Shown here: positions 30,450-43,433 of the stretch, piece by piece
Numbering within the stretch: position 1 is the stretch's first letter
How the letters are laid out: every line of letters begins with the position of its first letter
NCBI GenBank assembly: GCA_947650285.1
Contig: CANTFL010000086.1
Location: forward strand, 682,001-746,000
Source of the DNA: Hyaloperonospora brassicae
Lineage: Eukaryota; Oomycota; Peronosporomycetes; Peronosporales; Peronosporaceae
Direction of reading: 5' to 3'
DNA: 64,000 bases
Program-made: the position numbers and the translations under genes
Notes under the pieces: generated by a model
Told to the model about the DNA's origin: nothing
Seen by the model: only the letters and a program-made list of their open reading frames with translations
Database searches by the model: none

Positions 30450-33400
30450 CAACCGTTAGCGCGTATGTGACCGAGTTAGAGCGACTCGTGCTGGATATGA
30501 CGAGAGTCGAATGCCCGCCAAGCGAGGACGATGTTTGTGCTACACTACTACGGCGTCTCCGTTTGCAATTTGAGAATTTAATTCAAGATTTCGCATAAGC
30601 GTGACACAGTTCAGCTTCAGCGACCTCGTTATCAAGCTTAATTCTGAAGTAGTGCGACGAAAGGATTCGTCGCGCATCGAAGAAGCCAGTGCGCTACATG
30701 TGAGTAGACGCAAAGATAAAACCAAGTTGGGCAAGAAAGGCGGAAATTCGAAGCGCAAGAAATAAACGAAAGCCCAGTGTTGCAATTGCGGGAAGCGCGG
30801 GCACTATGGGCGAGGTTGCTGGGCGAGGAAGAGCGAGCATGGCGACGGCAAAAAAAGCGACAATCATTCGAATGCAGCGGTTAATGTCACGATAGGAAGA
30901 GCGGTGGACTGCTAAATTATAATCAGCAGCGCAACGGCTCACATGGGCAAGGACAGAGCATGGTTTGTCGAATACACAAAGTCAACGACGGCGAGCAATG
31001 CATTAAGCGCGAATAGCAGTGGGCAGCTGAAAGTGTTCGGACCATTACATTCATCTTGAGGGTTCGAAACGGGACCGTATGATTCAACGCGCGGCCTCAA
31101 AACGCGCTACACTTGCAGGATCTCAGTCAGAACCTGTTTATCTGAGTGCGGCAATATCACGCGGAATGGCTGTCGAGATCTCTGGCGATGGATGTACTGT
31201 AAAGAAGAGTCGAAGGAATAGTTGCGATGGGTTCATGACGCGTCATCTTAATTATGCTCATTGTTGAGGCGACTGCCGAGTGACATGTTGTCTAGAATGA
31301 AGCTGTATTGTGGCATCGTCGCTTTGTTCATGTGTCGTACTCGACGGTGAACAAAATGATCAAGTAAAGACGCATTACGGGCGAGTACATGAACAAGGGT
31401 GTCGGGTGCGACATGCTTAATGGTTAATTTTTTTTGATAAACGTTATACAGCAGTGAAGTCGAGAATGCAGAGATAGGCAGTCGTCTTGAAGACTCGGTC
31501 GTGTGCTCAGATGTTGAGGTACCGATCACACCGGCATCAAAGTAAGGGTATTGCTACACCATGACATTTATTATGATGAAGAGTCGTTATGTGATGATCT
31601 ACTCACTACGCAAGAAAAGCGATGTCACCAAACGTGGCAGAATCTTAGATCGAGTGTGGTATCAATGTGAAGGTGTTGCGCTGTGATAATGATGGCGAGT
31701 ATCGAAACGAAGATATACAATGTTTCTAGAAAAACAAGATGATCAAGCAGGAGTTTACGGTGCCGCACAATTTAGAGCAGGCGGCATGGCTGAGCGCATG
31801 AACCGCACTCTGATCGAGATGACTCTCTAAATGCTGAGGTATGCTCGCCTGGGTAAATTGTACTGGTACAAGGCAATGACGACAGCTGCGGACATTAGCA
31901 GCTTGCTGCTGAGCGCTTCAATATCGAAATTAATTCCGTTCGAGCTTGTCATTAGGCGCAAACCTTGCGTTGAGATATTCCGGGTATTCGTAAGTCTTTG
32001 CTAAACGCACATTGCCAAGACGAATTGAAACAACCTAGCAGACTCAGGCATTCGATGCCAGCAACTTGGATTATCCAAAGCGCACAAGACAAATGACTTT
32101 TGTATGCGAGTACAGGGGCGATCGTCATATCACGCATTGTAATATTTTGGTAGAAAATGCATAAATGATGCCGATGAAGTTACAAAGAGACAGTAAATTG
32201 TGCGTGGTCGGCGTGTTGGGTGAAGGAGATGATGATGATGATGATGATAATGATGATGAAGAAATGGACGACACATCAATGGACAACGGGGTCGACACTC
32301 CAAGAAGAGAAAGTCGAAGCAGCGTACGAGCCGGCATAGAGCCGACAGAACAACCTACTGGCGCAATTTGGACGCGTTCATAAAGCACACCGGGCCGTGT
32401 CGGCGAGAAAAAAGGATACGTACGATTAGTGCGCGAGAAAAAGTCATTAGGCGTTATGAACAAGACATTACGCACCTTCGTCGAGGCCAAGCAAACCTCG
32501 ACGGCTTTATAGGTAATCGAAACGCAATGTACTGATTTAGTGCTGAAGATGATGATGAAAATTCTTCGACATACGATTAAGTTTTACAAAGCAAACACAA
32601 GAACGAATGTCTGAAAGTCATGAAAAGCGGAATGGAGTCACTAGCGTTGCACCAGACATTGACGCTAAAAGATCTACCCAAAGGCAAAAGAGCATCGGTT
32701 GCAAGTGCTTCTTTCGCCTAAAGCGCAATTCGAACGAAACAATAGTAAAACTAAGGCACGTGTTGTCGCCAAGGGGTTTACACAGCAGATAGGCGTTAAT
32801 TGTTTCGAGGAATTTGCTCCAGTCGCCGTTAAGGAGTCGATTAACGTCGCGCTTGCGATCGCGGCGGAGCAAGACTTGCTGATCGAAAATGTCCAAATTA
32901 ATACTGCATTTTTGTACGAAGAAGTCAAGGAAGAAATCTAAATGGATCAGCCTGATGGAATTGTGGACGACAAACACCGTTACATGAAGTGATTTGTCAA
33001 CAAAGAACTTACGGTACGAAGCAGGCAGCCCTCGAATTATACAATCTGTTAAATACTTATCTCGAAGGCCAAGCTTTTACGCGGGTGGAAGTTGATCTCT
33101 GCGTCTACAATCGACCTTCAGATATCGAATACAGTCTCGTGATCATTTACGTCGAAGATTTGATGATATTTGCAAGGCGTCAAGAGGATATCGATAAAGT
33201 TAATCAAGCGCTCAAAACCGAGTTCAGTATCAATTGACTCGGCGAGCTGAAGTACTGTCTCGGGATCGGAACGAATTGAGACCAACCGAGGGATACCAAT
33301 CGCATGAATCAGCGAAGCTATATCAAGCGTCTTACGGACCTGTTTTGATATTGATATCTGCAAGGACGTGCATACTACATCGAATGAAAGTGAAAAAAAC

Positions 33401-34372
33401 ATGCAAACTTGACCCAAGCAAGGGATTTATCATCGAGTGGCTCTACCGCGAGTTAGTTGGCGCTTGGGGTAAATCGCTATGTGCGCTCGGCCGGGCATTG
33501 TGCACGCGGTGGGAGAAGCGGCGAAATACTATAAAAGACCTGATAAAATGAACTGGATTGCAGCCAATAGTGCCCCTAAACATATGAAGACGACTGCAGA
33601 CTACAGCATTTTATTCACCGGCAATAGCACGGGAGAGCTAATAGGATTGGAGGATGATTCGTGGGAGGACGACTTGAACCCACGACGTTTGAAAACGGGC
33701 TACGAACGGTACCGCTGTATCATGGAAGTCGAAGCGGCAGCCGACATTCGTGACAATAAGCACCGAGGCTGAGTACTTGGCATTGTAATCTGCGACACAA
33801 GAGGTAATTCAGTTGCATCCACTTCTTGGCGATCTAGGACATGCACTGTGGATGAAAAAATAAATCTATGAAGACATGAGGTTGCATCGCGCTGGCCAAG
33901 AACCCAGTGTCTTATTTAAGAACTAATCATATTTACATAAAGTTCCACTTTCTACGCGAGAAGGTTGCAGAATGCGTAATGGAGCTTGAATACGACCCAA
34001 CAAACGAGATGATGGCGAACGGGTTTACGATTGCACTCGGCCGGACCAAACACGAGATTTTTCTAAAAGAACTATATCTTGAAATTTAGGCTGCGTCGAA
34101 TGAGTGCGCATCTAGGTACAGTGTTCGTTGGAGGTGATGCAACGTAAATCGAAATCAACATATAAACGGTAAACGGATTCAGTAGAGGAGACACGACGAG
34201 ACGGGACGAGACTTGACAAGACGGGTTACGACAAACGGCATGAAGCAGTTAAACGAGTGTATTTCTAAAAATTATTAACGGTAGGGAAGGGTTAGGAGAA
34301 GCACATACAGAATATACCCACTTTTGGCTTTACTCTTTTCGCCTCAAGTGCATGTTCGGTCGGACCTCAACA
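30450..34372 (+). mobile_element. Truncated copia element D, right inverted copy
   Basis: Plus-strand copy of 5015-8937. It begins inside gag (CCHC knuckle ~30785-30825), with integrase traces (AERMNRT ~31783-31806), an acidic run at 32165-32383, RT at 32699-32941 and 32989-33237 (YVEDL), RNase H at 33479-33772 and 33907-34089, and the 3' LTR at 34122-34372. The 5' LTR, PBS and gag start are missing. Only a few substitutions separate it from the left copy. Confidence 0.9.
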
Positions 34373-34568
34373 AGCGATCCACGGGGCACGCATCCACGGT
34401 GCACGTGAACGACGGGGTCAGCAATCTACAAAAAGCGATTGTGGAGAACCGCAGAGGAAAATAATGGGAAATGTGGATCGCGCCTATCGCATTAAGTGCG
34501 AGATCGATTTGATTGGTGGAGTGCACTCGGAAATAAGCCCGTAGGCACGAATGATGGAATAAAACGAC

Positions 34569-35731
34569 TGAGTTACAGAAAACGACTGTGGAATTTATTC
34601 GTATTGATCTACCTAACGGTCATGAAGAAGTATAGGCAAGGATAGATGACTGAACGATCAAGATCCGCAATCAAGGGCTTGGATCACCAAGGTACAGCAC
34701 CGTATCACTCGAGGGGTGAACATCAACCGGAGTACTGGATCGCTAACTCCACTGGAAAATAGGTGAATATGGAATGAAGCTGGAGGCGTGCCTCGCCAAG
34801 ATCATCAAACATGCGAGGTCTTAGAAGTGACGGCGATCCGAAGTGAATGCCCGATCATAGACTCGAGAGATAGATCACGATCCACCCTGGGTGTCTAATG
34901 CTTGATCGTGTGGACACATAAGTGTGTGGACGCATGACTGGCGTAGATCACATACAGCGATCCACTACCCGATCAATCCGCTACCCGTGCGATTCACTAC
35001 CCGTGCGATCTGATGCCGAGCGATCCACTACCCGATCAATCCACTACGGAGTGGTCCGCGACCCGTGTATCTGCTGTGGACCACATCATGCGAGAAGTGA
35101 ATCACATAGACAGGCGATACGCAGCAGTTGACCTAGCGAGCAGGTAGGTATAGTCACAGGATGTGTCTTTGGTTGGTTGACATTAAACAGAATTGAATTT
35201 GCAACGAAAGACACGCGTCGACTTCTCCCACGTAGAAAATTTGGTCTCTTGTTGAACAGAGATTGACCCGCGTCTCTGCAAGCTTCGCCCTTGCATTGTT
35301 TGGTCAGGCCGAACATCAGTTTCACCCTCTCCCAACTACGATCGCACGCAGGATACCTTTCGGTTTAGACACAAGATCGCGAGACGGCTCAAGTAGTAAG
35401 AAGGCTCGCGGATCAAACATCACCTTTGGATACAGGCTACTCTGGGAGAGCGCCCAAGTGTACTTGCGATCAAGTGAAGAATTCCTACTCGATCCACCCC
35501 CACGTTTGACCGGGTAAAGAGTTTCCACCCGATCCACCCCTATCCCCAAAACGGTCAAGTTCAGCCTCAGATCAAGTCCACAAAGAAGAGTGCAACCCGC
35601 CCCAACGACGGGTACACAAGGTGAGCAAGAAGATACGGAGCACGGAATCGGGGTACCCCCTCCATCAGTCGGTCGTCCGAGCGCCAGCGGAGAGTCGGGA
35701 TCACAAGGAAATTGTGATCACCACTCCACCA
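34569..35731 (+). repeat. 5' LTR of element A (right copy)
   Basis: Nearly identical to the left-arm LTR, except in 34691-34763, where it instead matches the 3' LTR at 44613-45784. Short GATCCACTACCC-type repeats lie at ~34965-35065. Confidence 0.8.
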
Positions 35732-36296
35732 CGATAGTGCGCGCTACCGGATCTTCTGGTGACTCGGGATTCTTACCGTGAGTCCCTGAGCAAAGATGTC
35801 AAGATTAAGACTGAACCTGGGATAGAAGCGCCATAGAAAAAGTGATTGACGCAGACACGTGGGAATGAAGGATCTCCAGATCGTCAAAGTTTCGGGAGGG
35901 GCTTTGACGACAAATATATGAATGAGGAAGATCGGTCGCACGATCTGGAAGAAAAACAAACAAACACCTTTTGAGGTCCCTCCGGGGGCTACCGCAGATC
36001 GCGCGGCAAAGCAGAATCTGCAAGGTGAAAGTTTCAGGGAAATCCCTGAACCATTTTGATTAATATCATCCAAGCCATTGGAAATGATGAAGAAATATTC
36101 TAGGAGTTCGGACGACGTTTAGAAGCTGGCCGCGGTGATACAAGATCGAGACCTATATAAGAACAGGCAAGCCGGAGACATAGCCAAGACGGAGAAGATG
36201 GATCAAGAACTAAAGGCATTGAATCCCCAAAATGCAGTTTGAAGATTTACGATTCGACGAAATCATCCGGGAATACCATTTGATGGAGCTGAGAAG

Positions 36297-38210
36297 ATGT
36301 TGTTGAACGATCCAGTGCTGAGGACGATCAAGCCGAACCTGATTGGATCGCTTCGCGGACCGATTTCAGCGCCCAAACCAACTCTCAACGTGTTGGAGGC
36401 GCTCCGGCGTCCAATTAAACTTCTAACGGAGGCGGGGTTCAATGCTGGAACGTTCAATGCGCAAACTCTACTAGAGTGCAACCACGATCAAGTGATCGCT
36501 GCCGGACAGTCGCTGTGTAAGACTTCGAGTCCGCTCATAAGCATACGTGACCCTGGAGACAACCGATACCGCCTATCGACACCACGGATCAACGATTCAA
36601 GCCGCGAGTCTCGATGTATCACTTTCTCACACCGATCAACAATTTCCCCAAGGAGTAACACACGGGATCTTCCCGTTATTCTTCGGCGAAATCAGAAGAG
36701 GACTCGAATGATTTGTTCGAGATCCAACGGATGTCGCTAGGACCAAGGGCACGGTTATATTGCGGAAGACATTTGAACGGAATGAGGCGGAAGCGCAAGC
36801 GGAAAGGCCATCGGCAACGCAGTCCATAAACATGGTAAAGTCAGATCAGGTGAATTACTATTTTCGAGCAGCCATGAACAAATATGAGCTAGAACAAGCC
36901 AGTATGAACGCCGAGCGATCGGGTATTTACCAACCCAAACGAGAGATTGATACGCGAGATGTGTACATGGAGAGGTTTGGATCGCGTCTTAGTAGATCGC
37001 GAGATTATGATCGTGAGCGCCGACGCCAAGGAAGCAAGAGATTACCGTAGACGGCGATGGCATAAGCGGCAGAGAGTGGAGGATTATCTAACCAAAGAGT
37101 TCGAATGTCTGCCATGGCCGAACTGAAAGAGTTTGCTGGACGACAAAAGAATGAAGTACGGACCAGAATCTGGATCAGTAAGGTGAAATCGGAGCTCCTA
37201 CGCGATCAAGCGCCTGATGCGGAGAAGTTCCTGGTTTGAAGCGATCATCTTACAAGACCGGTGCGTGATTGGTACAGCCAGCTCAGCCGCTCGACGAGGA
37301 CTTCGTGGAAGGCACTCCTGGAAGGCTTCATGGCCAAATACGGAGGGAAGAATAGTGTTTTAGTTGGGAGACTCTACTACCCAGCCCGTAAGCGATCGAA
37401 CGAAACCCCATTGAAGTACTTGTACCGTCTAAATGTGGTCGCGATCCGTGCGAAGATGCCGATACGAGATGGACTGTCTGCCACCCGCAAGAAACATGTG
37501 AATCATTACATTGGTACCCTGTACAATCGCGATCTGGCGAGAATGTTGACAATTTTACGCCTTGGAGATGCAGACGGTCGTGAAGAAACTATGCAAGAAT
37601 GCGACAATATGGAAGTACCAGAAGCTCGCGCCTCTATGCGGTCGAGTCAATTTCGACAGCGTCTTATGTCACAGGCGGCCCAACTACCAGCGAAACCGGC
37701 CCGGGCCGTGAGAGCGATCCACGTGGAAAGTGAGAGCAGTGGATCAGAAGTTAATTCCGGCGGATCGGATACTGACTCGGATCGACGCAATGTGTACATG
37801 GCTGCAACTGCAGATCGTGCTCAGAAGCCTGGAGACCCGATCGTCCAAAATGAGAGACTTTATCAAGAGAGATGCTACGATCGTAGAATTCTCAAACTTT
37901 GTGTACGCACTGTGGATCGAAGAGACATGACGATCGCGGATGTTGGAAGAGACTTACGTGTCAGAAGTGTAGACGTAAGGGCCATCCTGCGGACAAGTGC
38001 TACTACCTGTGTTCCGTATGCAAGGACGTCCACGAGGAAGAAAAGTGCCCGATGGAACAGTTCTACAATATAATCCGTCAGTGGTATGTGCCTACCAGGC
38101 ATGCAGCGATGTTGCCGGAACAAGCCGAGAAGATGCTAAATCAGGACGCTCACCAGGTTGGAATCTGGTGCGAGCCGAGCGTTCTAGGCTCTGCATATAT
38201 GCATTTGTGA
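36297..38210 (+). pseudogene. Element A gag (right copy)
   Basis: ORFs 36297-36740, 36760-37050, 37261-38073 and 37899-38210. Capsid-like WYSQLSRSTRTSWKALLEGF, then a Ser-rich acidic linker, then two zinc knuckles CTHCGSKRHDDRGC and CQKCRRKGHPADKC, followed by a third Cys-rich run (CSVCKDVHEEEKC). The knuckles are in a different frame from the capsid. Confidence 0.8.
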
Positions 38211-38422
38211 GAGGAAGTTGGTCGACGGAAGCGACGACAAGCAGGATGATCTACATAATACATGTGATTCTTCAAATTGTCTGCGTTCCATTTCGATTGT
38301 TAGACGATATGATGAGTAAGCCCGATCGCCCACCAAGATGGAACTTGTCTTAGCACCGGGCGAGTCAAGGGGATATTGGTAATGCCATACACCAGTAAAA
38401 TGGTTCAAGCAAGCTAAAGTGG

Positions 38423-39388
38423 TTGGAAATATTAACAACGAAAAGGCCACAATGCTACTTGAATCGGGAGCGGAGATCTCGATCGCGGATACTGCCTTTG
38501 CTCGTAAGGCAGGATTCGTCATCGACGAGAATAAAAAAACCGGAGTGTGTGGGGATAGGTGAGAAGAATTACATGACCGAAGGATGTACCCAGATCAAGA
38601 TCACCTTCAATGGATTGCTGGTATACTATTTTGCTGTGTGAGTGGTTGATCAAGTGGGTCAAGAGGTGATCCTAGGTATGGAATTCATGGTACCCGCAGA
38701 TATACGTCTGGATTTAGCGAATGGGGCGCTGGTATTGCCGGATGAAGTGGGGATTTGTCTAGCAGGACTCAGATCTCTGTACGGATCATCCATGCAGCCG
38801 ATCGTGATCCCGGACCAGCATGTAGTTCTAACTGTCGGTAGATCGACAGAGATGATGATCGGCAATACCCAGTCTAACTCCAAGCTATGGGTGAGGCGCG
38901 ATCCAACATGGATACCAACCTTGACCACCAGGATGGGTCGGATCAAGTACTTGCATCTGACAAATCTCAGCGATACAGAATTTGCCCTCGATCGCGGACC
39001 GTCTTTCGGTTGGATTATGGCTGCCAATATGTTACCTCAATACCCAGGCTACGTCTCGGTTGTATCACGACGTTACAACGAGTGGCAGACTCTAGCGTTT
39101 AAGGCAACGACAGAAAAAGAGGAAGAACTGCCACCCGAATACGCTGGTCCGCTTGTGGGTCACCCACCATACTCTATGCCAAAGAAGGTTTTAAGTCGAC
39201 AAAAAGAGGGATATGGATCGACAGACAGCCCGATTCGAGACGCGAAAGTTGTTCCGCGTGTAGAGCCACTACCACGTGTCGTTAACACGATCGAGGAGAC
39301 GGACGGAAGCGATCGAGTACCCGAGGGTCCAATAAAAGGAGGTGAAATGAATAAGGACGGGAACACCAATCAATTGCATGACGGATAG
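38423..39388 (+). pseudogene. Element A protease and following linker (right copy)
   Basis: The start of the protease reads ATMLLESGAEISIADTAFAR, Glu replacing the catalytic Asp as in the left copy. A stop follows. 38642-39388 is an open linker of 248 codons (VGQEVILGMEFMVPADIRLD, then a Glu/Lys/Pro-rich tail). Confidence 0.65.
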
Positions 39389-39637
39389 CGTGACATGATT
39401 GATGGCATACAAGTTGATCATCGATCAACAAGCGTACTGCCTGTGGTTAACATGATTTAAGAACAAGCGACGAGCGACGGAGCCGGCGATTATCCCAAGA
39501 AAGAGACCGGCCTTTCACCAGAGGTAAAAACTGATGAAGAGCCATGTCCAGAGTATGACAGAATAGAATAAGATACGGATGTCTCTACCTATCGTCATGA
39601 AAGTGGGGAACTGTACGCCGAAGATGATGATCAACAC

Positions 39638-41430
39638 ATGGAGGTTATGCCTGCCATTGTTACTCCTACTGCCGAAGTTACGATTGACGATATTCACGTA
39701 GGCGATCCGGACGTCCCGCTGAGTGATGACCAGGGACGATTGAGACAACTGATCTGGAGAAACAAGCACCTTCTGATTGGTAAAGGCAACGCACTCCCTC
39801 CAGCCGCACGAAGGGGGGGGGCGATATGCGATATTGACGTGGGAGGAGCGAGCCCGATCGCACAGAGAGTACGGCAAGTAGCGTTCAAGTTTCGTGAAAA
39901 GCTAGCGGATTCGATCAAAGGACTGCTATCAGCCAAGATTTTTCGACCTTCCATATCACCATGGGTTTTCCGATCGTCCTAATCATCAAGAAGAATGACA
40001 AAGACATTCGATTGTGTATTATCTATCGACGAGTAAATCAGCTAAAAAGACTGATGGTCTATCCAATGCCATTGATCAGCGAACTACTTCAAGACATATA
40101 CAAAGCAATTTATATTGCTATCTGGATATGACAAGCGGGTTTTGGGTGGTGTAGATGATGGAACGAGCAAGAAGTATTTCCGCATTCATTACGTTATCAG
40201 GCTTGTTTGAGTGGCTACGGATGCCGTTTAGGTTATAAATGCTCCGCAGATTTACCAACGCCTGATCGACAATGCATTGTCTAGCTATTGGAAGATCGGT
40301 GCTGATCCAGACACCCCCTCTATGGAGTCGTCCAAACGGACCGACGTGTTCACAGAAAGAGAAGCGACCACCAGTCAGACAACTTCTGTGCTAGGCCGAA
40401 GATCGTGCATCGATGACATATTGATTACAGCTACGTCGCGGACTGATAGATATGAACGAGTAGACGGTTTGCTACGTGTATGCGACAAGTGGAATTTGTC
40501 GATCAGCCTGACCAAAAGTACTTGGGGACGGCGCGAGGTGGACTATCTCGGTCATCAAATACCACTCGCTGGATTGGAAGCCTATCCAAAGGATCTTGGA
40601 TCGCTGGTTAATATCCCGTTTTCTCGAACGCTGCGGTTGGTGCAGTCGTTCCTAGAAAGTTTTAATTACTATAGCCGATTCATTGAAGACTTTGCAATAT
40701 ACGCATCAGTGCTCTATGAACTACGCAAAGCCGATACCCACGAAATCCGCTGCACGGAAAAGATGGAGTCACCTAAACAGAATAAAAAGAGGGTTGACGA
40801 TCAGAAAGATCAAGTTGATAGCGACCCAGATCGAATCGGTGTTACAGGGGGCGATCCTGCATTTTTCTGTGTGACAGGGGGATACCAGAACTCAACGGAC
40901 CTTAGCCGATGGGAAAAAGCGACGATTTCATTCACTATGCTGAAATATAAGACAGCTAAGACTCCGATTCGTAAACATATCGATCCGGATCGCTCTCCAG
41001 TGGTCGTGGTCTATGCTACTAAAGGGGCAGTTTTGCAGCTTTGCTACAAGAACACGATGCAATATACTGGCACGTAACAATCACAATCCGAACTCTAAAA
41101 ACCAACGAGATTTAATATGGAATGGTGGAAAATAAGTTTTAGCTCTGCTGCGTAACCTGGATATCGACTACACTATGCTGGTTGCGCGACAAGTCAAGGT
41201 GATCACACGTCATTCGACGTTGGCTTGGATAGTACAATCTTCAGGACTGAATGGGAGGCTAAGGCGATGGGCGGCGCTGTTATCAAACTGTACGCTAGAG
41301 ATCAAGAATTGTGAAGAGGGAGAAGATGAAATACTTGGTACACTCGCCGCCAGCATAACCCCGCGCGACGAAGTTGACGAGATGTTTTCGCGATCGCCCT
41401 TCGTTAACGGCCGAAACATACTATAATCAT
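39638..41430 (+). pseudogene. Element A reverse transcriptase and first RNase H
   Basis: 39638-39982 holds the RT start (GRLRQLIWRNKHLLIGKG, FREKLADSIKGLLSAKI), and a poly-G run at ~39817. 40277-41077 holds CIDDILITATSR (active site, Cys instead of Tyr before IDD), LGHQIPLAGLEAYPKDL and FLESFNYYSRFIEDFA. It leads into a Ty3-type RNase H (SPVVVVYATKGAVLQ), which continues in a new frame at 41175-41426 (VITRHSTLAWIV). Confidence 0.75.
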
Positions 41431-41455
41431 GCCATCACTAACGATGGAGAAGGGT

Positions 41456-41853
41456 GAAAGTCTTTGGGCGGTCAGGTTTGATGGATCGGCCCGTATTCGA
41501 CGAAAAGGCGGGGTATATAGCGCAATTGTATGGAAGCTCCCAGAATGGAAGATAGTGACTGCTGCAGCCGAATAGGCGATGGGCTTGACAGTGAACGAGG
41601 CTGAGTACCGTGGATTGCTACTAGGTTTCGATATCTTGGCCGATCAAACGCGGGGACGTATCATCATTTGTGACAATTCTAATTTAGTGATCAGGTAGAT
41701 GCGCGGAGAAATCGATCGCAAGGCGCCCGGATTGCAAATCTTACGTCATAAGGCTATGTAGAAGCTTCGATCGTGGCCGATCCATGAATTTCTACACATG
41801 GAGAGGGACTTGAATCAGAGTGCCGATAGATTCGCAAGCAAGGCTTTGCAATA
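41456..41853 (+). pseudogene. Element A second RNase H domain (RVT_3 / archaeal-like type)
   Basis: Reads SLWAVRFDGSARIRRKGGVY, LPEWKIVTAAAE, stop, TVNEAEYRGLLLGFDILAD, IIICDNSNLVIR, stop, then MERDLNQSADRFASKALQ. The four acidic positions of RNase HI (FDGS, NEAEY, CDNS and the Asp in SADR) are kept although stops break the frame. It comes after a first RNase H, so the element had two. An extra RNase H of this type is known in Tat-lineage Ty3/gypsy elements of plants. Confidence 0.65.
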
Positions 41854-41905
41854 AAAGCAAGACTCGATCGCGTTATCCGATCAAGATCGTCAGCATTTAT
41901 GTTCG

Positions 41906-43433
41906 TTGAACCGGTTGGACGAGTTGTTGACACGCAAAAGTGTCGATCCGGTCGTGAAAATAGCTGCCGTCACTAGATCAGCCGTAAGGAGACGGCGATC
42001 GCCTGAAGTACTGCAAGAGGAATTCGTTCGACATGTAACAATCGAGAGAATTAAGCAAGCACAGGAAGAGGAGAAGTGGATCGCCAACCTGAAGAAATTC
42101 CTGATCGAGGACATAACAAAGTTGAGTGTTGAAGAAGAAAAACTATGTGCTCGGATCGCGTCCGAATATGAAGTAGACGAGAGCGGACTATTGTTATTCT
42201 GCCCTCGATCAACGGAAGATCCGGATAATCGGGTGGAGTTGGTTTGTTTGGTGATAGCAGAACTTCTGCAGCAAGATTTCCTATATCACTACCACACCAG
42301 TCTGGAGGGCGGCCACCAAGGAATAGGCCAAACATACCAACGAATCCGGTCTAACTTTCACTGGAGAGGACTCTATCGAAGTGTCCAGCGTTATGTGGGA
42401 GAATGTGATGATTGCACGACGAGAAAAGGAAAGCCTGTTCTTAGCGGCGAATCTCCGGGAAATGTTCAAGCCACTTATCCGTTTCAGATAATCGCAATGA
42501 ATCACATACCGTCACTATTGCGATATTTTAAAGGAAACACCGATTTGTTGTTGTGGGTGGATCTGTTCTCAGGGTACGTGATCGCCAAGGCGAGCTCCTC
42601 CAGAACTGCACAAACGATCACTGAGAGTTACGAGGAGTGTGTTTCGAATATTTGGGGCCAGTGAAGCGATCCGCCACGACCGAGAGCCGTATTTCATGTC
42701 CGATTTATTTCCAGCGTTCAATCGGATCGCGGGGAAGAGACAATGTGCAACCATGGCGTTCTGACCTCAAGCGAGTGGGACAGCAGAACGAATGGTGCAA
42801 ACACTGACGAGAGCTTTGAAAATGTACGTCATGGATACAAATCAGAAGGGCTGGGACGAATAGGCCGAGAGGTTGACGTTCGCCATCAATACAGCAAAGG
42901 ATCGTGTGCGAGGAGGTAAGTCTCTCTACCTGATTCACGTTAGGGACCCACGACCGACGTTGGAAGCGACTTCGTCCTTGGGTAGCACCAAACGACGTGA
43001 TCGAGAACCCCGGAGATGGCGATACCATATATAGTATCAGTATCAACGAGCGAGAGAAGTCGTTAACGATCGTCTACGGATCGCGACCGAGTACCGGATC
43101 GACCGACACAATACAGATGAAGGATCACACGAGATCGAGGTTGGATCGCAAGTATGGCTCTATTTGGATCGAGTAAAAGAAGGATACGCCCAAAAGTTGG
43201 CACATATGTGGCATGGGCCATTTCGGGTGAAGAAACTTTGTGGAAGACACGCGGTGCAGTTGGAGATTTTGGGCACTCGGTATCGATTGTTCCCACTGGT
43301 ACATATATCCAAGCTCAAGCGAGTAAAGAACTTCCCGGATAGGCCAAAACACCAGCTGAGTGTTGATGAGGCGGATCGCCTCGATTTTGACGAAGCCGTG
43401 CTGCCGGAAGACATCTGGGAGCACATTAGATGA
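41906..43433 (+). pseudogene. Element A integrase
   Basis: 41906-42664 has the HHCC finger (HYHTSLEGGHQGIGQTYQRI, CDDCTTRKGKP) and the start of the catalytic core (LLLWVDLFSGYVIAKASSSR). The core continues broken to 43150. 43164-43433 has the C-terminal domain (KLAHMWHGPFRVKKLCGRHA, LVHISKLKRVKNFPDRP). 43434-44612 has only scattered fragments up to the LTR. Confidence 0.8.

Larger units (their letters stand above)
30450..39387. repeat. Right arm of the large inverted duplication
   Basis: Reverse-complement copy of 1-8937. The inner breakpoint at 30450 lies inside the copia gag, directly beside a relict LTR (30198-30445). As a result this copia copy lacks its 5' LTR and gag start, while the left copy is complete. 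Toward 39387 the sequence runs on without a break into the pol gene of element A. The spacer between the arms is about 21.5 kb and holds element B and a five-gene island. Confidence 0.95.

Noticed and set aside
35758..35773. TGGTGACTCGGGATTC as primer-binding site of element A
   Set aside because: It looks like a tRNA 3' end complement, but lies more than 20 bases inside the LTR end as judged from alignment, so it was not annotated.
1..39387. The two large arms as terminal inverted repeats of one giant transposon
   Set aside because: The arms cross borders of two different retroelements, one end is in the middle of copia gag, and no terminal motif or target duplication is visible.
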